Assembly (NCBI GenBank): GCA_018716005.1
Contig: DVKN01000143.1
Span: 1 to 11,497 of the forward strand
Length of the DNA stretch: 11,497 bases
Direction: 5' to 3'
Source of the DNA: Candidatus Scatomorpha stercoravium
Lineage (GTDB): Bacteria; Bacillota; Clostridia; Oscillospirales; Oscillospiraceae
Every line of letters starts with the position of its first letter. The first letter of the stretch is position 1. Shown piece by piece: positions 1 to 6,551 of this stretch. The position numbers were made by a program, and so were the translations under genes. The notes under the pieces were generated by a model. That model was not told the DNA's origin. It ran no database searches and saw only the letters and a list, made by a program, of their open reading frames with translations.

Positions 1-111
1 GAGGCGTATATAGACGAGCTGGGCGACAGGCCCTGCCCGGGCTGCGGCGCGCAGCATCTCTGGACGCTGGGCTACCCCGCGAACAGCAAAACGGGCTTCG
101 TAAGGTTCTGA
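1..111 (+). CDS. C-terminal end of an unidentified protein with a CPGCG knuckle (5' end outside window)
   Basis: Frame 1 is open from the window edge to a TGA at 109-111 and gives 36 residues. They contain one Cys-X2-Cys knuckle (CPGCG, residues 12-16 of the fragment), followed by a short tail ending in GFVRF. A single knuckle suggests half of a zinc ribbon, whose partner cysteines would lie upstream of the window. I do not recognise the family and assign no function. A hairpin terminator starts 10 bases after the stop, which supports this being a real gene end. It is the only plus-strand gene seen and it converges on the sugar-acid operon. Confidence 0.55.
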   Translation, partial: EAYIDELGDRPCPGCGAQHLWTLGYPANSKTGFVRF

Positions 112-116
112 AAACG

Positions 117-155
117 GAAAAGAGCCGTCCCGACCGGGACGGCTCTTTATTTTTC
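117..155. terminator. Bidirectional intrinsic terminator between convergent genes
   Basis: A near-perfect stem (AGAGCCGTCCCG at 121-132 pairing with CGGGACGGCTCT at 135-146; the tip opens to a small loop) is followed on the plus strand by TTTATTTTTC. On the minus strand it is followed by TTTTCCGTTTT. It lies 10 bases after the plus-strand stop and about 15 bases after the minus-strand stop at 161, so it can end transcription from both sides. Confidence 0.9.
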
Positions 156-160
156 TCCGC

Positions 161-1333
161 TCAGCAGAGCATATTGTAGTGGTCTATCGTGTTGATGTCG
201 GAGCCGTTTATCTCGGCTTTGGTGAGCTTGCCCTCGCAGACGTCAATTATGAGGTCGAAGAGCTCGTCGGCCACCTGGGCGTGGCTCTTCTCGCCGCGCA
301 GGCTGGCGGAACAGTCGAAGTCGAGGAGGTCGTTCATCCACTCGTAGGTCTGATGGTTGCCGGTAATCTTGATGACCGGGCCGACGGCGCAGCCCATGGG
401 GTTGCCCATGCCGGTGGTGAAGGCGACGGTCTGGCAGCCGCTGGCGAGCTCGCCGATGGTGGAGAGTGGGTCGTACGCGCCGGTCTCGAGGAAGGCGGGG
501 CCGCGGGTGGTTATCATCTCGCCGTAGGCGTAGCAGCCGGTGAAGGGGCGGGTGCCGCTCTTGTTGATGCAGCCGAGGCTCTTCTCCTCGAGGGTGGTGA
601 GGCCGGAGCGGATGTTGCCTGGGGTGGGGTTGGAGTTGCGTATGTCCTCGCCCATCTCGCGGTAGACGTCGTCCTTCCACTTGATGGTGTCGTAAATCTT
701 CTGGCCTATCTCCGGCGTCGCGCCGCGGGCCTTCAGGATGTGCTCGGCGCCTATGGCCTCGCTGGTCTCGCTTATAACGCTGCTGCCGCCCATGTCGACA
801 AGGCGGTCGGAGACTATGCCGAGGGCCACGTTCGCGCAGATGCCGCTGGTGGGGTCACTGCCGCCGCACTCGAGGCCGAGCATCAGCTCGCCGATGGGAC
901 AGGGCTCGCGTTTGCACTTCTCGGCCTCGGCCATCAGCTCCTGGACTATGGAGATGCCCGCGGCCACGGTGCGGCCTATGCCGCCGCACTGCTGTATGGA
1001 GATGTACTCCACGCGCTTGCCGGGCGAGCGCTCCTCGACGGCGTTCAGGTACATATCCTTCTGGATGGTCTCGCAGCCGAGGCCGACTATCAGGACGCTG
1101 TGGACGTTGGGGTTCGCGAGCAGGCCGGCGAGTATCTTCAGCGTAATCTGGGTGTCGCCCTGGCTCTGGACGCAGCCGTAGGGGTTGGTGAGCAGGGTCG
1201 AGCCCTTGCAGCTCTCGACGATGCGCCTCGCGGCTATCTCCGCGCAGTTGACGCCGGGCATGACGACCACGTGGTTGCGTATGCCTACGCGGCCGTAGGG
1301 GCGCTTATAGCCCATGAAAGTGGTCTTATCCAT
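161..1333 (-). CDS. UxaA-family dehydratase/lyase, large (catalytic) subunit
   Basis: This 390-residue protein matches the C-terminal catalytic domain of the altronate/galactarate dehydratase family (GD_AH_C). Family motifs are clear: GYKRPYGRVGIRN (8-20), VGLGCE (83-88), QQCGGIGRT (114-122), GLECGGSD (153-160), NPTPGN (235-240), LTTLEEKSLG (245-254), TGAYDPLSTIG (284-294) and a TTGMGNP loop (306-312). Known members remove water from altronate or galactarate; the two-subunit relative SuyAB removes sulfite from sulfolactate. The domain normally fused at its N-terminus is encoded by the gene just upstream, 2 bases away. The AGGAGG for this start lies in the last codons of that gene, so translation is probably coupled. 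It is the last gene of the operon, and a terminator follows the stop. The family is certain; the substrate is not. Confidence 0.93.
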   Translation of the reverse strand: MDKTTFMGYKRPYGRVGIRNHVVVMPGVNCAEIAARRIVESCKGSTLLTNPYGCVQSQGDTQITLKILAGLLANPNVHSVLIVGLGCETIQKDMYLNAVEERSPGKRVEYISIQQCGGIGRTVAAGISIVQELMAEAEKCKREPCPIGELMLGLECGGSDPTSGICANVALGIVSDRLVDMGGSSVISETSEAIGAEHILKARGATPEIGQKIYDTIKWKDDVYREMGEDIRNSNPTPGNIRSGLTTLEEKSLGCINKSGTRPFTGCYAYGEMITTRGPAFLETGAYDPLSTIGELASGCQTVAFTTGMGNPMGCAVGPVIKITGNHQTYEWMNDLLDFDCSASLRGEKSHAQVADELFDLIIDVCEGKLTKAEINGSDINTIDHYNMLC

Positions 1334-1335
1334 GC

Positions 1336-1629
1336 TTACGCCTCCTGCAGATGCCCGACGGGCTTGAGATTATGGGTGTGCACGTAGTCGCCGGCCTTGA
1401 TATCGCAGCTGGCGACGCCTATCTTCTCGCCGTACTTGTAGACGTAGCCGCCCTCGGGCACGTCTACGATGGCGATTTTGTGGTAAATGGGCGAGTCGCC
1501 GCGGGCTGTGACGGTCTCGACCGTGCCGTCGGCGAGGTGGTACTCCACGGTGTCGCCGGCCTTGACGGGCTCGGTGACGGTGACGCAGGAGTCCTTGTCG
1601 TTAATGTGGACCGCGTGTATAGTGCTCAT
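1336..1629 (-). CDS. UxaA-family dehydratase, small (SAF-domain) subunit
   Basis: This 97-residue protein is a stand-alone SAF domain, the N-terminal module of altronate dehydratase; SuyA is the equivalent separate subunit of sulfolactate sulfo-lyase. Diagnostic stretches are YHKIAI (49-54), KYGEKIGVAS (65-74), DIKAG (76-80) and VHTHN (83-87). Its length is normal for a free SAF subunit. It stops 2 bases before the large-subunit ATG, so the two almost certainly form one enzyme. Its own start is preceded by GGAAAGGTAAGG, a modest ribosome binding site directly next to a strong intergenic hairpin. No active-site residue looks missing. Confidence 0.92.
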   Translation of the reverse strand: MSTIHAVHINDKDSCVTVTEPVKAGDTVEYHLADGTVETVTARGDSPIYHKIAIVDVPEGGYVYKYGEKIGVASCDIKAGDYVHTHNLKPVGHLQEA

Positions 1630-1643
1630 AACCTTACCTTTCC

Positions 1644-1668
1644 GCCGGGCCGGCTTATCCGGCCCGGC
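1644..1668 (-). other. Intercistronic GC hairpin between the kinase and SAF genes
   Basis: GCCGGGCCGG (1644-1653), a 5-base loop and CCGGCCCGGC (1659-1668) make a perfect 10-bp stem. On the transcribed minus strand it is followed by GGAAAGG and the next ribosome binding site, not by a T tract. It is therefore unlikely to be a terminator in the operon direction. It may protect or process the mRNA, or tune translation of the SAF gene. On the plus strand a run of six T follows about 8 bases later, but no plus-strand gene here needs it. Confidence 0.7.
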
Positions 1669-1680
1669 AACCGTGGTTTT

Positions 1681-2898
1681 TTAAGCCTCCCTGAGCTTGC
1701 GGACGGCGTTGTTGATGGCGTCCGGCGTGCCGAAGGCGCCGGCCTTGGTGACCATCTTGACGCCGGCGGAGGGGCCGCCGATGAGCCGCATCATGGGTAT
1801 GCCGACGCTGACCTCGCTGAGTATCTCGCTGCCGTCGGCCTGGAGGGCCTCCAGGAGGCCGAGGGCCGTGTCGCCCCCGGTCACGAAGACGCCGGAGACC
1901 TTGGCCGCGGCGAGTATCTCGGCGGCCAGGGCGCCCATTTCGCCGCGCACGTAGTCGCTGACCTGGGAGAGGACCATCTCGTGCTTCTCGCCCTCGAGGC
2001 GGGCCTTCTCGAGCTCCTCGCGGCTGAGGGTGCTGCTGCTGACGACCATGGTGTCGCGGCCGGACTTCAGGCTCTCGACGGCGGCGGAGACGAACTCGGC
2101 GCGGGATTTTTCGCCCGAGAGCAGGTCGTGGAAGGGCACGACGACGGAGTTGACGCCCGCGGCCTCGGCGGAGCGCACCTGGGCGCAGGTGACGTCGCTC
2201 ACGCTCGCAATCACGCCCAGCACGGGCGCTATCGTGCTCTCGAGGGCCATGATATTGTCGGCCATGGCGGCGGTGCCGATGTAGAGCGCGCGCTTGCCCG
2301 TGGCCTTGGCGGCCGCAATCACGCGCTGCATATCCTCGTCGGTGACGGCGTCGAAGCTGAAGACGCGGCCGCCCTCGAGGGAGAAGCCGCCCCTCACTTC
2401 TTCGAGCGGGACGTGGGCGACACGCTCGAGATAGGCGGCGGAGAGGAGCTTATTGATATTGTCCTCGCGCACGGGGTTCTTCGGGTCGGAGGCGAGCTCG
2501 GTCTCCGTGAGGGGCACGCCCTTGAGGCAGTGGATGCCGTTCACGGTCGTGCGGCCCAGGGCGGGCAGCGCGGGCATGAAGACGACGAGCTCGGGCTTGT
2601 AGAAGCGGTCGAGGGCCGCGACCTCGGCGGCGATGTTGCCGCGGAGGGTGGAGTCGACCTTCTTTATCACGTACTTGTAGTCCGCGAAATTCACCTGGGC
2701 GCAGGAGGCGCTGACGGCCGCGCCGGCGCCCTCGGGGCTGGAGCCGCGGCTCTCGGTGTCGATGACGACGCAGCCCTCGCCCCTGGGCAGGGGCCGTCCC
2801 GCGAAGATGACGCTCGTGGGCAGGCCGCGGCGGCGCAGCTGAACGCCGGTGTCGTTGGCGCCGGTGAAATCGTCGGCGATTATCAGGTATCTGTCCAT
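1681..2898 (-). CDS. Four-carbon acid sugar kinase family protein (DUF1537; DtnK/OtnK-like)
   Basis: This 405-residue protein has the two-domain layout of the DUF1537 kinases, which phosphorylate the terminal hydroxyl of acids such as D-threonate or 3-keto-tetronates with ATP. The N-terminal substrate domain shows IADDFTGANDTG (7-18), DTESR (47-51), KKVDSTLRGN (79-88), PALPALGRTT (109-118) and DPKNPVRE (138-145). The C-terminal nucleotide domain shows VTGGDTA (339-345) and MVTKAGAFG (382-390). The start ATG is 4 bases after the pdxA2 stop, and the ribosome binding site AGGAAG overlaps the end of pdxA2. The close pairing with pdxA2 is the signature of D-threonate/D-erythronate catabolism, in which the 4-phospho acid goes directly to the dehydrogenase. 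The best guess is a threonate or erythronate 4-kinase. Exact stereospecificity cannot be read. Confidence 0.92.
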   Translation of the reverse strand: MDRYLIIADDFTGANDTGVQLRRRGLPTSVIFAGRPLPRGEGCVVIDTESRGSSPEGAGAAVSASCAQVNFADYKYVIKKVDSTLRGNIAAEVAALDRFYKPELVVFMPALPALGRTTVNGIHCLKGVPLTETELASDPKNPVREDNINKLLSAAYLERVAHVPLEEVRGGFSLEGGRVFSFDAVTDEDMQRVIAAAKATGKRALYIGTAAMADNIMALESTIAPVLGVIASVSDVTCAQVRSAEAAGVNSVVVPFHDLLSGEKSRAEFVSAAVESLKSGRDTMVVSSSTLSREELEKARLEGEKHEMVLSQVSDYVRGEMGALAAEILAAAKVSGVFVTGGDTALGLLEALQADGSEILSEVSVGIPMMRLIGGPSAGVKMVTKAGAFGTPDAINNAVRKLREA

Positions 2899-2902
2899 TA
2901 TA

Positions 2903-3934
2903 TCACTTCCTGTGGCGGGCCAGCTGGGCCGCGATGTTGATGGAGTTCACGAGGCTGAGCTCGCTGGCGTTGCCGTGGCCGGCATGGCCCATGGCAGTGC
3001 CGTGGTCGACGCTCACGCGGATGATGGGCAGGCCGCAGGTGATGTTGACGCCCGCGACGGCCTCCCACTCCTTCTTCTCATTGTCGTACACGAAGCCGAC
3101 GACCTTCATGGGTATGTGGCCCTGGTCGTGGTACATGGCGACGACGATGTCGTACCAGCCGCCGCGCATCTTGGAGAAGACGGTGTCCGGCGCGACGGGG
3201 CCGTCCGCGTTGATGCCCTCGGCCCTGGCCGCGGCGACGGCGGGAGCTATCTCGTCGAGGTCCTCCCTGCCGAACATGCCGTTCTCGCCGCAGTGCGGGT
3301 TGAGGCCGGCCACGCCGACGCGCGGGTTCTCGATGCCGAGCTGCTTGCAGGCGTCGGCGGCGATGTGGATGCAGTCGAGGACGCGGTCCTTCTTGACGCG
3401 GTCGCAGGCCTCGCGCAGCGAGACGTGCGTGGAGACGTGGACGACGCGCATATTCTCGTGCATGAGCATCATCGTGTACTTCTTGGTGCCGGTGTAGTGG
3501 GCGTAAATCTCCGTGTGGCCGGAGAAATGGTGCCCCGCGAGGTTCATGGCCTCCTTGTTGAGCGGGTTCGTGACCGTGCCGTCGACGGCGCCCTTCATGG
3601 CGAGGTCGATGGCCGCGACGACGCACTTGAAGGCCGCGTCGCCGGCGATGGGGCTGACCTTGCCGGGGACGACCTCCTCCATCTTCTCGAGGCCCGGGTC
3701 GAGCACGTCTATGACGCCGCACTCGAACTTGGCCTCGCCGACGGAGCCGACGGCGTTTATCTTTATATCGGGCCGGTTCACAAAGCCGGCCGCGCGCTGC
3801 ATGATGAAGGGCGAGCCGACGACGAGCGGACGGCAGTCCGCGTATATGGCGGGGTCGGCGAGCGCCTTTACGGCGATCTCGGGGCCAACGCCCGCGGGGT
3901 CGCCCATAGTTATCGCGAGTATGGGCCTATCCAT
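2903..3934 (-). CDS. pdxA2: 4-phospho-D-threonate/erythronate 3-dehydrogenase (PdxA2-type)
   Basis: This 343-residue PdxA-family protein is an NAD-dependent, metal-dependent oxidative decarboxylase. Visible motifs are ITMGDPAGVGPEI (8-20), GHTE (139-142), STHVSL with metal ligand H170, LNPHCGENG with H214, YHDQGHIPMK with H269, and SVDHGTAMGHAGHG (308-321). The three histidines match the PdxA metal site. The open frame extends 17 codons upstream, but that extension lies inside the glycerate kinase gene and has no family resemblance. The ATG giving MDRPILAITMGDP fits the family, with GAGGT 8 bases upstream overlapping the preceding stop. The neighbouring DUF1537 kinase, and the absence of other vitamin B6 genes, favour the PdxA2 role (4-phospho-threonate or -erythronate to dihydroxyacetone phosphate and CO2). 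Pyridoxine synthesis is less likely. PdxA2 over PdxA is inference from context and from the DQGHIP variant. Confidence 0.9.
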   Translation of the reverse strand: MDRPILAITMGDPAGVGPEIAVKALADPAIYADCRPLVVGSPFIMQRAAGFVNRPDIKINAVGSVGEAKFECGVIDVLDPGLEKMEEVVPGKVSPIAGDAAFKCVVAAIDLAMKGAVDGTVTNPLNKEAMNLAGHHFSGHTEIYAHYTGTKKYTMMLMHENMRVVHVSTHVSLREACDRVKKDRVLDCIHIAADACKQLGIENPRVGVAGLNPHCGENGMFGREDLDEIAPAVAAARAEGINADGPVAPDTVFSKMRGGWYDIVVAMYHDQGHIPMKVVGFVYDNEKKEWEAVAGVNITCGLPIIRVSVDHGTAMGHAGHGNASELSLVNSINIAAQLARHRK

Positions 3935-3944
3935 GCTTATTACC

Positions 3945-5081
3945 TCACTTCTCCGCGGCCTTGATGGCGCGCAGCACGTTCTCAACCGTGAAGGCCAGGT
4001 TCTCCTCGGAGTGCTCCTTGAGCACGGAGAAGTCCTGCGGCAGGCGGTTTATCGGGAATATGGCGGTGACGCCCTCGCCGTAGGCGGCGTCGACGTCGTA
4101 GTCCGCGCCGCCGACGATGGCGATGACGGGCTTGTTCTGCTTCACGGCGCGGCGGGCGACGCCGATGACGACCTTGCCGCGCAGGCTCTGGGAGTCAATC
4201 TTGCCCTCGCCGGTGAAGATGTAGTCGGCGTCGGAGATGGACTCGTCGAAGCCGACGGTGTCGAGGACGGTCTCGATGCCCATCTGGAGCCTGGAGCCGA
4301 AGAAAGCCACCATGCCCGCGCCCATCGCGCCGGCCGCGCCCGCGCCGGGGATGTCCGCCACGTCGACGCCGACGTCGCGCTTGATGACCTCGCTCAGGTG
4401 GCGAAGGCCCTTGTCGAGCTCGACGACCATGTCGGGGTCGGCGCCCTTCTGGGGCCCAAAGATGTATGCCGCGCCGTTCGTGCCGTACATGGGGTTGTCG
4501 ATGTCGCACATGGTGACTATCTCGACGGCCTCGAAGGCCTTGTCGCGGGTGGACATGTCGATGCGGTCGATGTCTATGAGCGTGCCGCCGGTGGGGACGA
4601 ACTTCTCGCCCGCGGCGTTATAGAAGCTGACGCCCGCAGCCGCGGCCGCGCCGCAGCCGCCGTCGTTCGTGGCGCTGCCGCCGAGGCCAATCACGAGCCT
4701 CTTCGCGCCGGAGCGCGCGGCGTCGGCCAGGAGCTCGCCCACGCCGTAGGTGGTGGTGCCGCGCGGGTCCTTGCGGTCGCCCACCATGGGCAGGCCGGCC
4801 GCGGCGGCCATCTCCAGGACGGCGGTCGCGCCGTTGTCGATGAGGCCGTAGTAGCTCTCGCACTTCTCGAACCAGGGGCCGGTGGCCTCGCGGACGACCT
4901 TCTCGCCGCCCACGGCGGTGAGGAAGGCGTCGACGCTGCCCTCGCCGCCGTCGGCGACGGGCGTGGAGACGACGGTGCAGCCGGGGAATATCTTCTCAAT
5001 GCGCTCCGCCATCAGCTCGCAGACGCGGGCGGAGGAGACGGTGCCCTTGAAGGAGTCGGGGATAAGAACTGCTTTTTTCAA
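3945..5081 (-). CDS. Glycerate kinase (GarK/GlxK family)
   Basis: This 378-residue protein is full length for the type-1 glycerate kinase family, which phosphorylates D-glycerate, usually to 2-phosphoglycerate. Motifs in order: PDSFKG (8-13), PVADGGEG (41-48), GLGGSATNDGG (132-142), CDIDNP (192-197), FGPQKGA (208-214), PGAGAAGAMG (245-254) and TGEGKIDSQSLRGK (290-303). Translation starts at a TTG (5079-5081), with GGAGG 9 bases upstream, which gives the usual MKKAVLIPDSFKG start. A strong terminator-like hairpin lies just upstream of this site, so the gene is either reached by read-through from larA or heads a separately expressed block. Ten bases separate its stop from pdxA2. It would pass glycerate made by the pathway to lower glycolysis. 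Confidence 0.94.
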   Translation of the reverse strand: MKKAVLIPDSFKGTVSSARVCELMAERIEKIFPGCTVVSTPVADGGEGSVDAFLTAVGGEKVVREATGPWFEKCESYYGLIDNGATAVLEMAAAAGLPMVGDRKDPRGTTTYGVGELLADAARSGAKRLVIGLGGSATNDGGCGAAAAAGVSFYNAAGEKFVPTGGTLIDIDRIDMSTRDKAFEAVEIVTMCDIDNPMYGTNGAAYIFGPQKGADPDMVVELDKGLRHLSEVIKRDVGVDVADIPGAGAAGAMGAGMVAFFGSRLQMGIETVLDTVGFDESISDADYIFTGEGKIDSQSLRGKVVIGVARRAVKQNKPVIAIVGGADYDVDAAYGEGVTAIFPINRLPQDFSVLKEHSEENLAFTVENVLRAIKAAEK

Positions 5082-5107
5082 TGAATTATACCTCCATGCT
5101 TCTTCTT

Positions 5108-5140
5108 AAAAAAACGCGCCGGCCCGGCGGGGCCGGCGCG
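5108..5140 (-). terminator. Intrinsic terminator (or attenuator) inside the operon, between larA and glycerate kinase
   Basis: CGCGCCGGCCC (5115-5125), a 4-base loop and GGGCCGGCGCG (5130-5140) form a perfect, almost all-GC 11-bp stem. On the minus strand it is followed at once by seven T (complement of 5108-5114). This is a textbook Rho-independent terminator shape. It lies about 35 bases after the larA stop and about 27 bases before the glycerate kinase TTG, and I see no convincing promoter between it and that gene. Confidence 0.85.
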
Positions 5141-5174
5141 TCCAGTTATGCCGGGTCGGAGACTCTTATGCCTC

Positions 5175-6458
5175 TTACACCACCATGACGGAGACGCCGT
5201 CGGGGATGGCGAGGATGGAGCCGTCCTTGATGCCCTTGGCGGCGAGGATCTCGTCGGCCTTGGCCAGGGCCTCGTCCATGGAGTGGGCGGGGACCATGTG
5301 CAAGTCGGAGACCATGTCGTCGGGAGCCTCGGAGATGAAGATGACGGTCGCGCGCATGAGCAGGCGGGCGAAAATCTGGCTCTGCCACTGGTCGATTATA
5401 GTCTCGGTGGGCGGGGTGGCGATGAAGGTGTCCATCATGCGGCGGAGGTTCTTCTCGTCGCGGAAGGTCTCGTAGAACACCTTGCCGCCGTGGCCGTCGT
5501 TGCACTTGCTGAGCATGATAATGACGCCGCCCTCCTTGACGGTGGCCTCGGCCGCGGTCATGCCCTTGACGGACTGGTAGATGTTCTGGTCGAGCGGGTA
5601 GCCGCCGTTCGTGGAGATGACGATGTCGCTCATCTTGGCGGGGACCTGGCACTGGCTGCTCAGGAACTCGCGGCCCACGCGGTGCGCGAGGTCGACGTCG
5701 CCGGCGACGGCGTAGATGGGCACCTTGTTGGAGTCGTTGATGACGTTGACGACATAGTCGAGGCGCGCGCAGCGGGCGGCGTAGAGCATGTCGTTGTGGA
5801 TGGGGTTGCCGTCCACGATGCCGGTGCGGCTGTGGGGATCGTCGATGAACTTGCCGTTGTGGTTGTAGACGACGGTCTTGCGGGAGGCGATGCCGGGCAG
5901 GACGCTCTTGCGGCCGCCGGAGAAGCCGGCGAAGAAGTGCGGCTCGATGAAGCCCTCGGCCACGAGCAGGTCGGCCTCGGCGGCCAGCTTGTTGACGATG
6001 AGGTCGCCGCCGCTGGGCAGCTTGCCGATGTAGGTGAGGTTCTCGACGTCGTCGCAGTCATGGACGACTATCTTCTCGTTCGCGACTATCTCCTCGCCGA
6101 ACTTGCTGACGAGCTCCTCCCTGGTGGTCTCGCGGTGGCAGCCAGTGGCGATGAGAAGGGTGATGTCGGCGTCGGGATTGCCCTTGCGAATCTCCTCGAG
6201 CATGGGCGGGATAATGACCTTGCTGGGCACGGGGCGGGTGTGGTCGGAGCAGATGATGACGACCTTCTTCTTGCCCTCGGCCATGACGGCCAGGGTCGGG
6301 GTGCCGATGGGGTTGGCCATGGCGGCGCGCACGAGCTCGTCCGGGGTGCCGGCGGGCTTGTACTCGTGCATATGGCTCTCCATGATGCCGGCGAAGCGGC
6401 TCTCGGGGATATCGAGGCTCAGGAATTCCTTACCGTAAGGGAACTGTACGACAGGCAT
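5175..6458 (-). CDS. larA: LarA-superfamily nickel-dependent 2-hydroxyacid racemase/epimerase
   Basis: This 427-residue protein carries the LarA (DUF2088) signatures, and its residues fall at the Lactiplantibacillus plantarum LarA numbers. These are D72 and R75 in SDHTRPVP; catalytic H108 in ATGCHRE; catalytic H174 and cofactor-bearing K184 in IEPHFFAGFSGGRKS; nickel ligand H200; and the substrate-site residues Y294, Q295, K298 and W358. The enzyme therefore looks fully active. LarA enzymes invert the C2 carbon of 2-hydroxyacids by a hydride transfer through a nickel-pincer nucleotide. The cofactor-making larB, larC and larE genes are not in the window. In this operon the substrate is more likely a sugar acid or glycerate than lactate (inference). 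ATG start with AGGAGGT about 7 bases upstream. The stop is followed by a strong hairpin. Confidence 0.92.
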   Translation of the reverse strand: MPVVQFPYGKEFLSLDIPESRFAGIMESHMHEYKPAGTPDELVRAAMANPIGTPTLAVMAEGKKKVVIICSDHTRPVPSKVIIPPMLEEIRKGNPDADITLLIATGCHRETTREELVSKFGEEIVANEKIVVHDCDDVENLTYIGKLPSGGDLIVNKLAAEADLLVAEGFIEPHFFAGFSGGRKSVLPGIASRKTVVYNHNGKFIDDPHSRTGIVDGNPIHNDMLYAARCARLDYVVNVINDSNKVPIYAVAGDVDLAHRVGREFLSSQCQVPAKMSDIVISTNGGYPLDQNIYQSVKGMTAAEATVKEGGVIIMLSKCNDGHGGKVFYETFRDEKNLRRMMDTFIATPPTETIIDQWQSQIFARLLMRATVIFISEAPDDMVSDLHMVPAHSMDEALAKADEILAAKGIKDGSILAIPDGVSVMVV

Positions 6459-6503
6459 AGTTAGTACCTCCTAAAAGTCTTTTTATTCCTTTAACACGCC
6501 TTC

Positions 6504-6527
6504 GGGCAGGCGTTGAGGCGCCTGCCC
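6504..6527 (-). other. Intercistronic hairpin between kdgT and larA
   Basis: GGGCAGGCG (6504-6512), a 6-base loop and CGCCTGCCC (6519-6527) pair perfectly over 9 bp. No T tract follows on the minus strand, so it is more likely an mRNA-stabilising or processing hairpin than a terminator. The 3' arm in the transcript (6504-6512) could instead pair with GGCGT just downstream (complement of about 6496-6500), giving a weaker alternative hairpin. Confidence 0.6.
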
Positions 6528-6551
6528 TCCGGTCTATTATTCGTTGGGCGC

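Noticed and set aside
1351..2940. Very long plus-strand open frame (529 codons), and similar long plus-strand frames at 179-1387, 2849-3964, 3513-5084, 5148-6464, 6513-7523, 8596-10434 and 10389-11420
   Set aside because: They lie antisense to genes with clear family motifs. Their products are low-complexity, rich in Ala, Gly, Val, Asp and His. Such frames are expected opposite GC-rich coding sequence, so I do not treat them as genes or nested overlapping genes.
3935..3985. N-terminal extension of pdxA2 by 17 codons
   Set aside because: The extension lies within the glycerate kinase 3' end, has no PdxA resemblance and lacks a ribosome binding site. The internal ATG fits both the family start and the GAGGT site.
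5141..5174. Possible separate promoter for the glycerate kinase block in the larA-terminator gap
   Set aside because: CATAACT could pass as a poor -10, but no -35-like hexamer lies at proper spacing and any transcript would run straight into the terminator.
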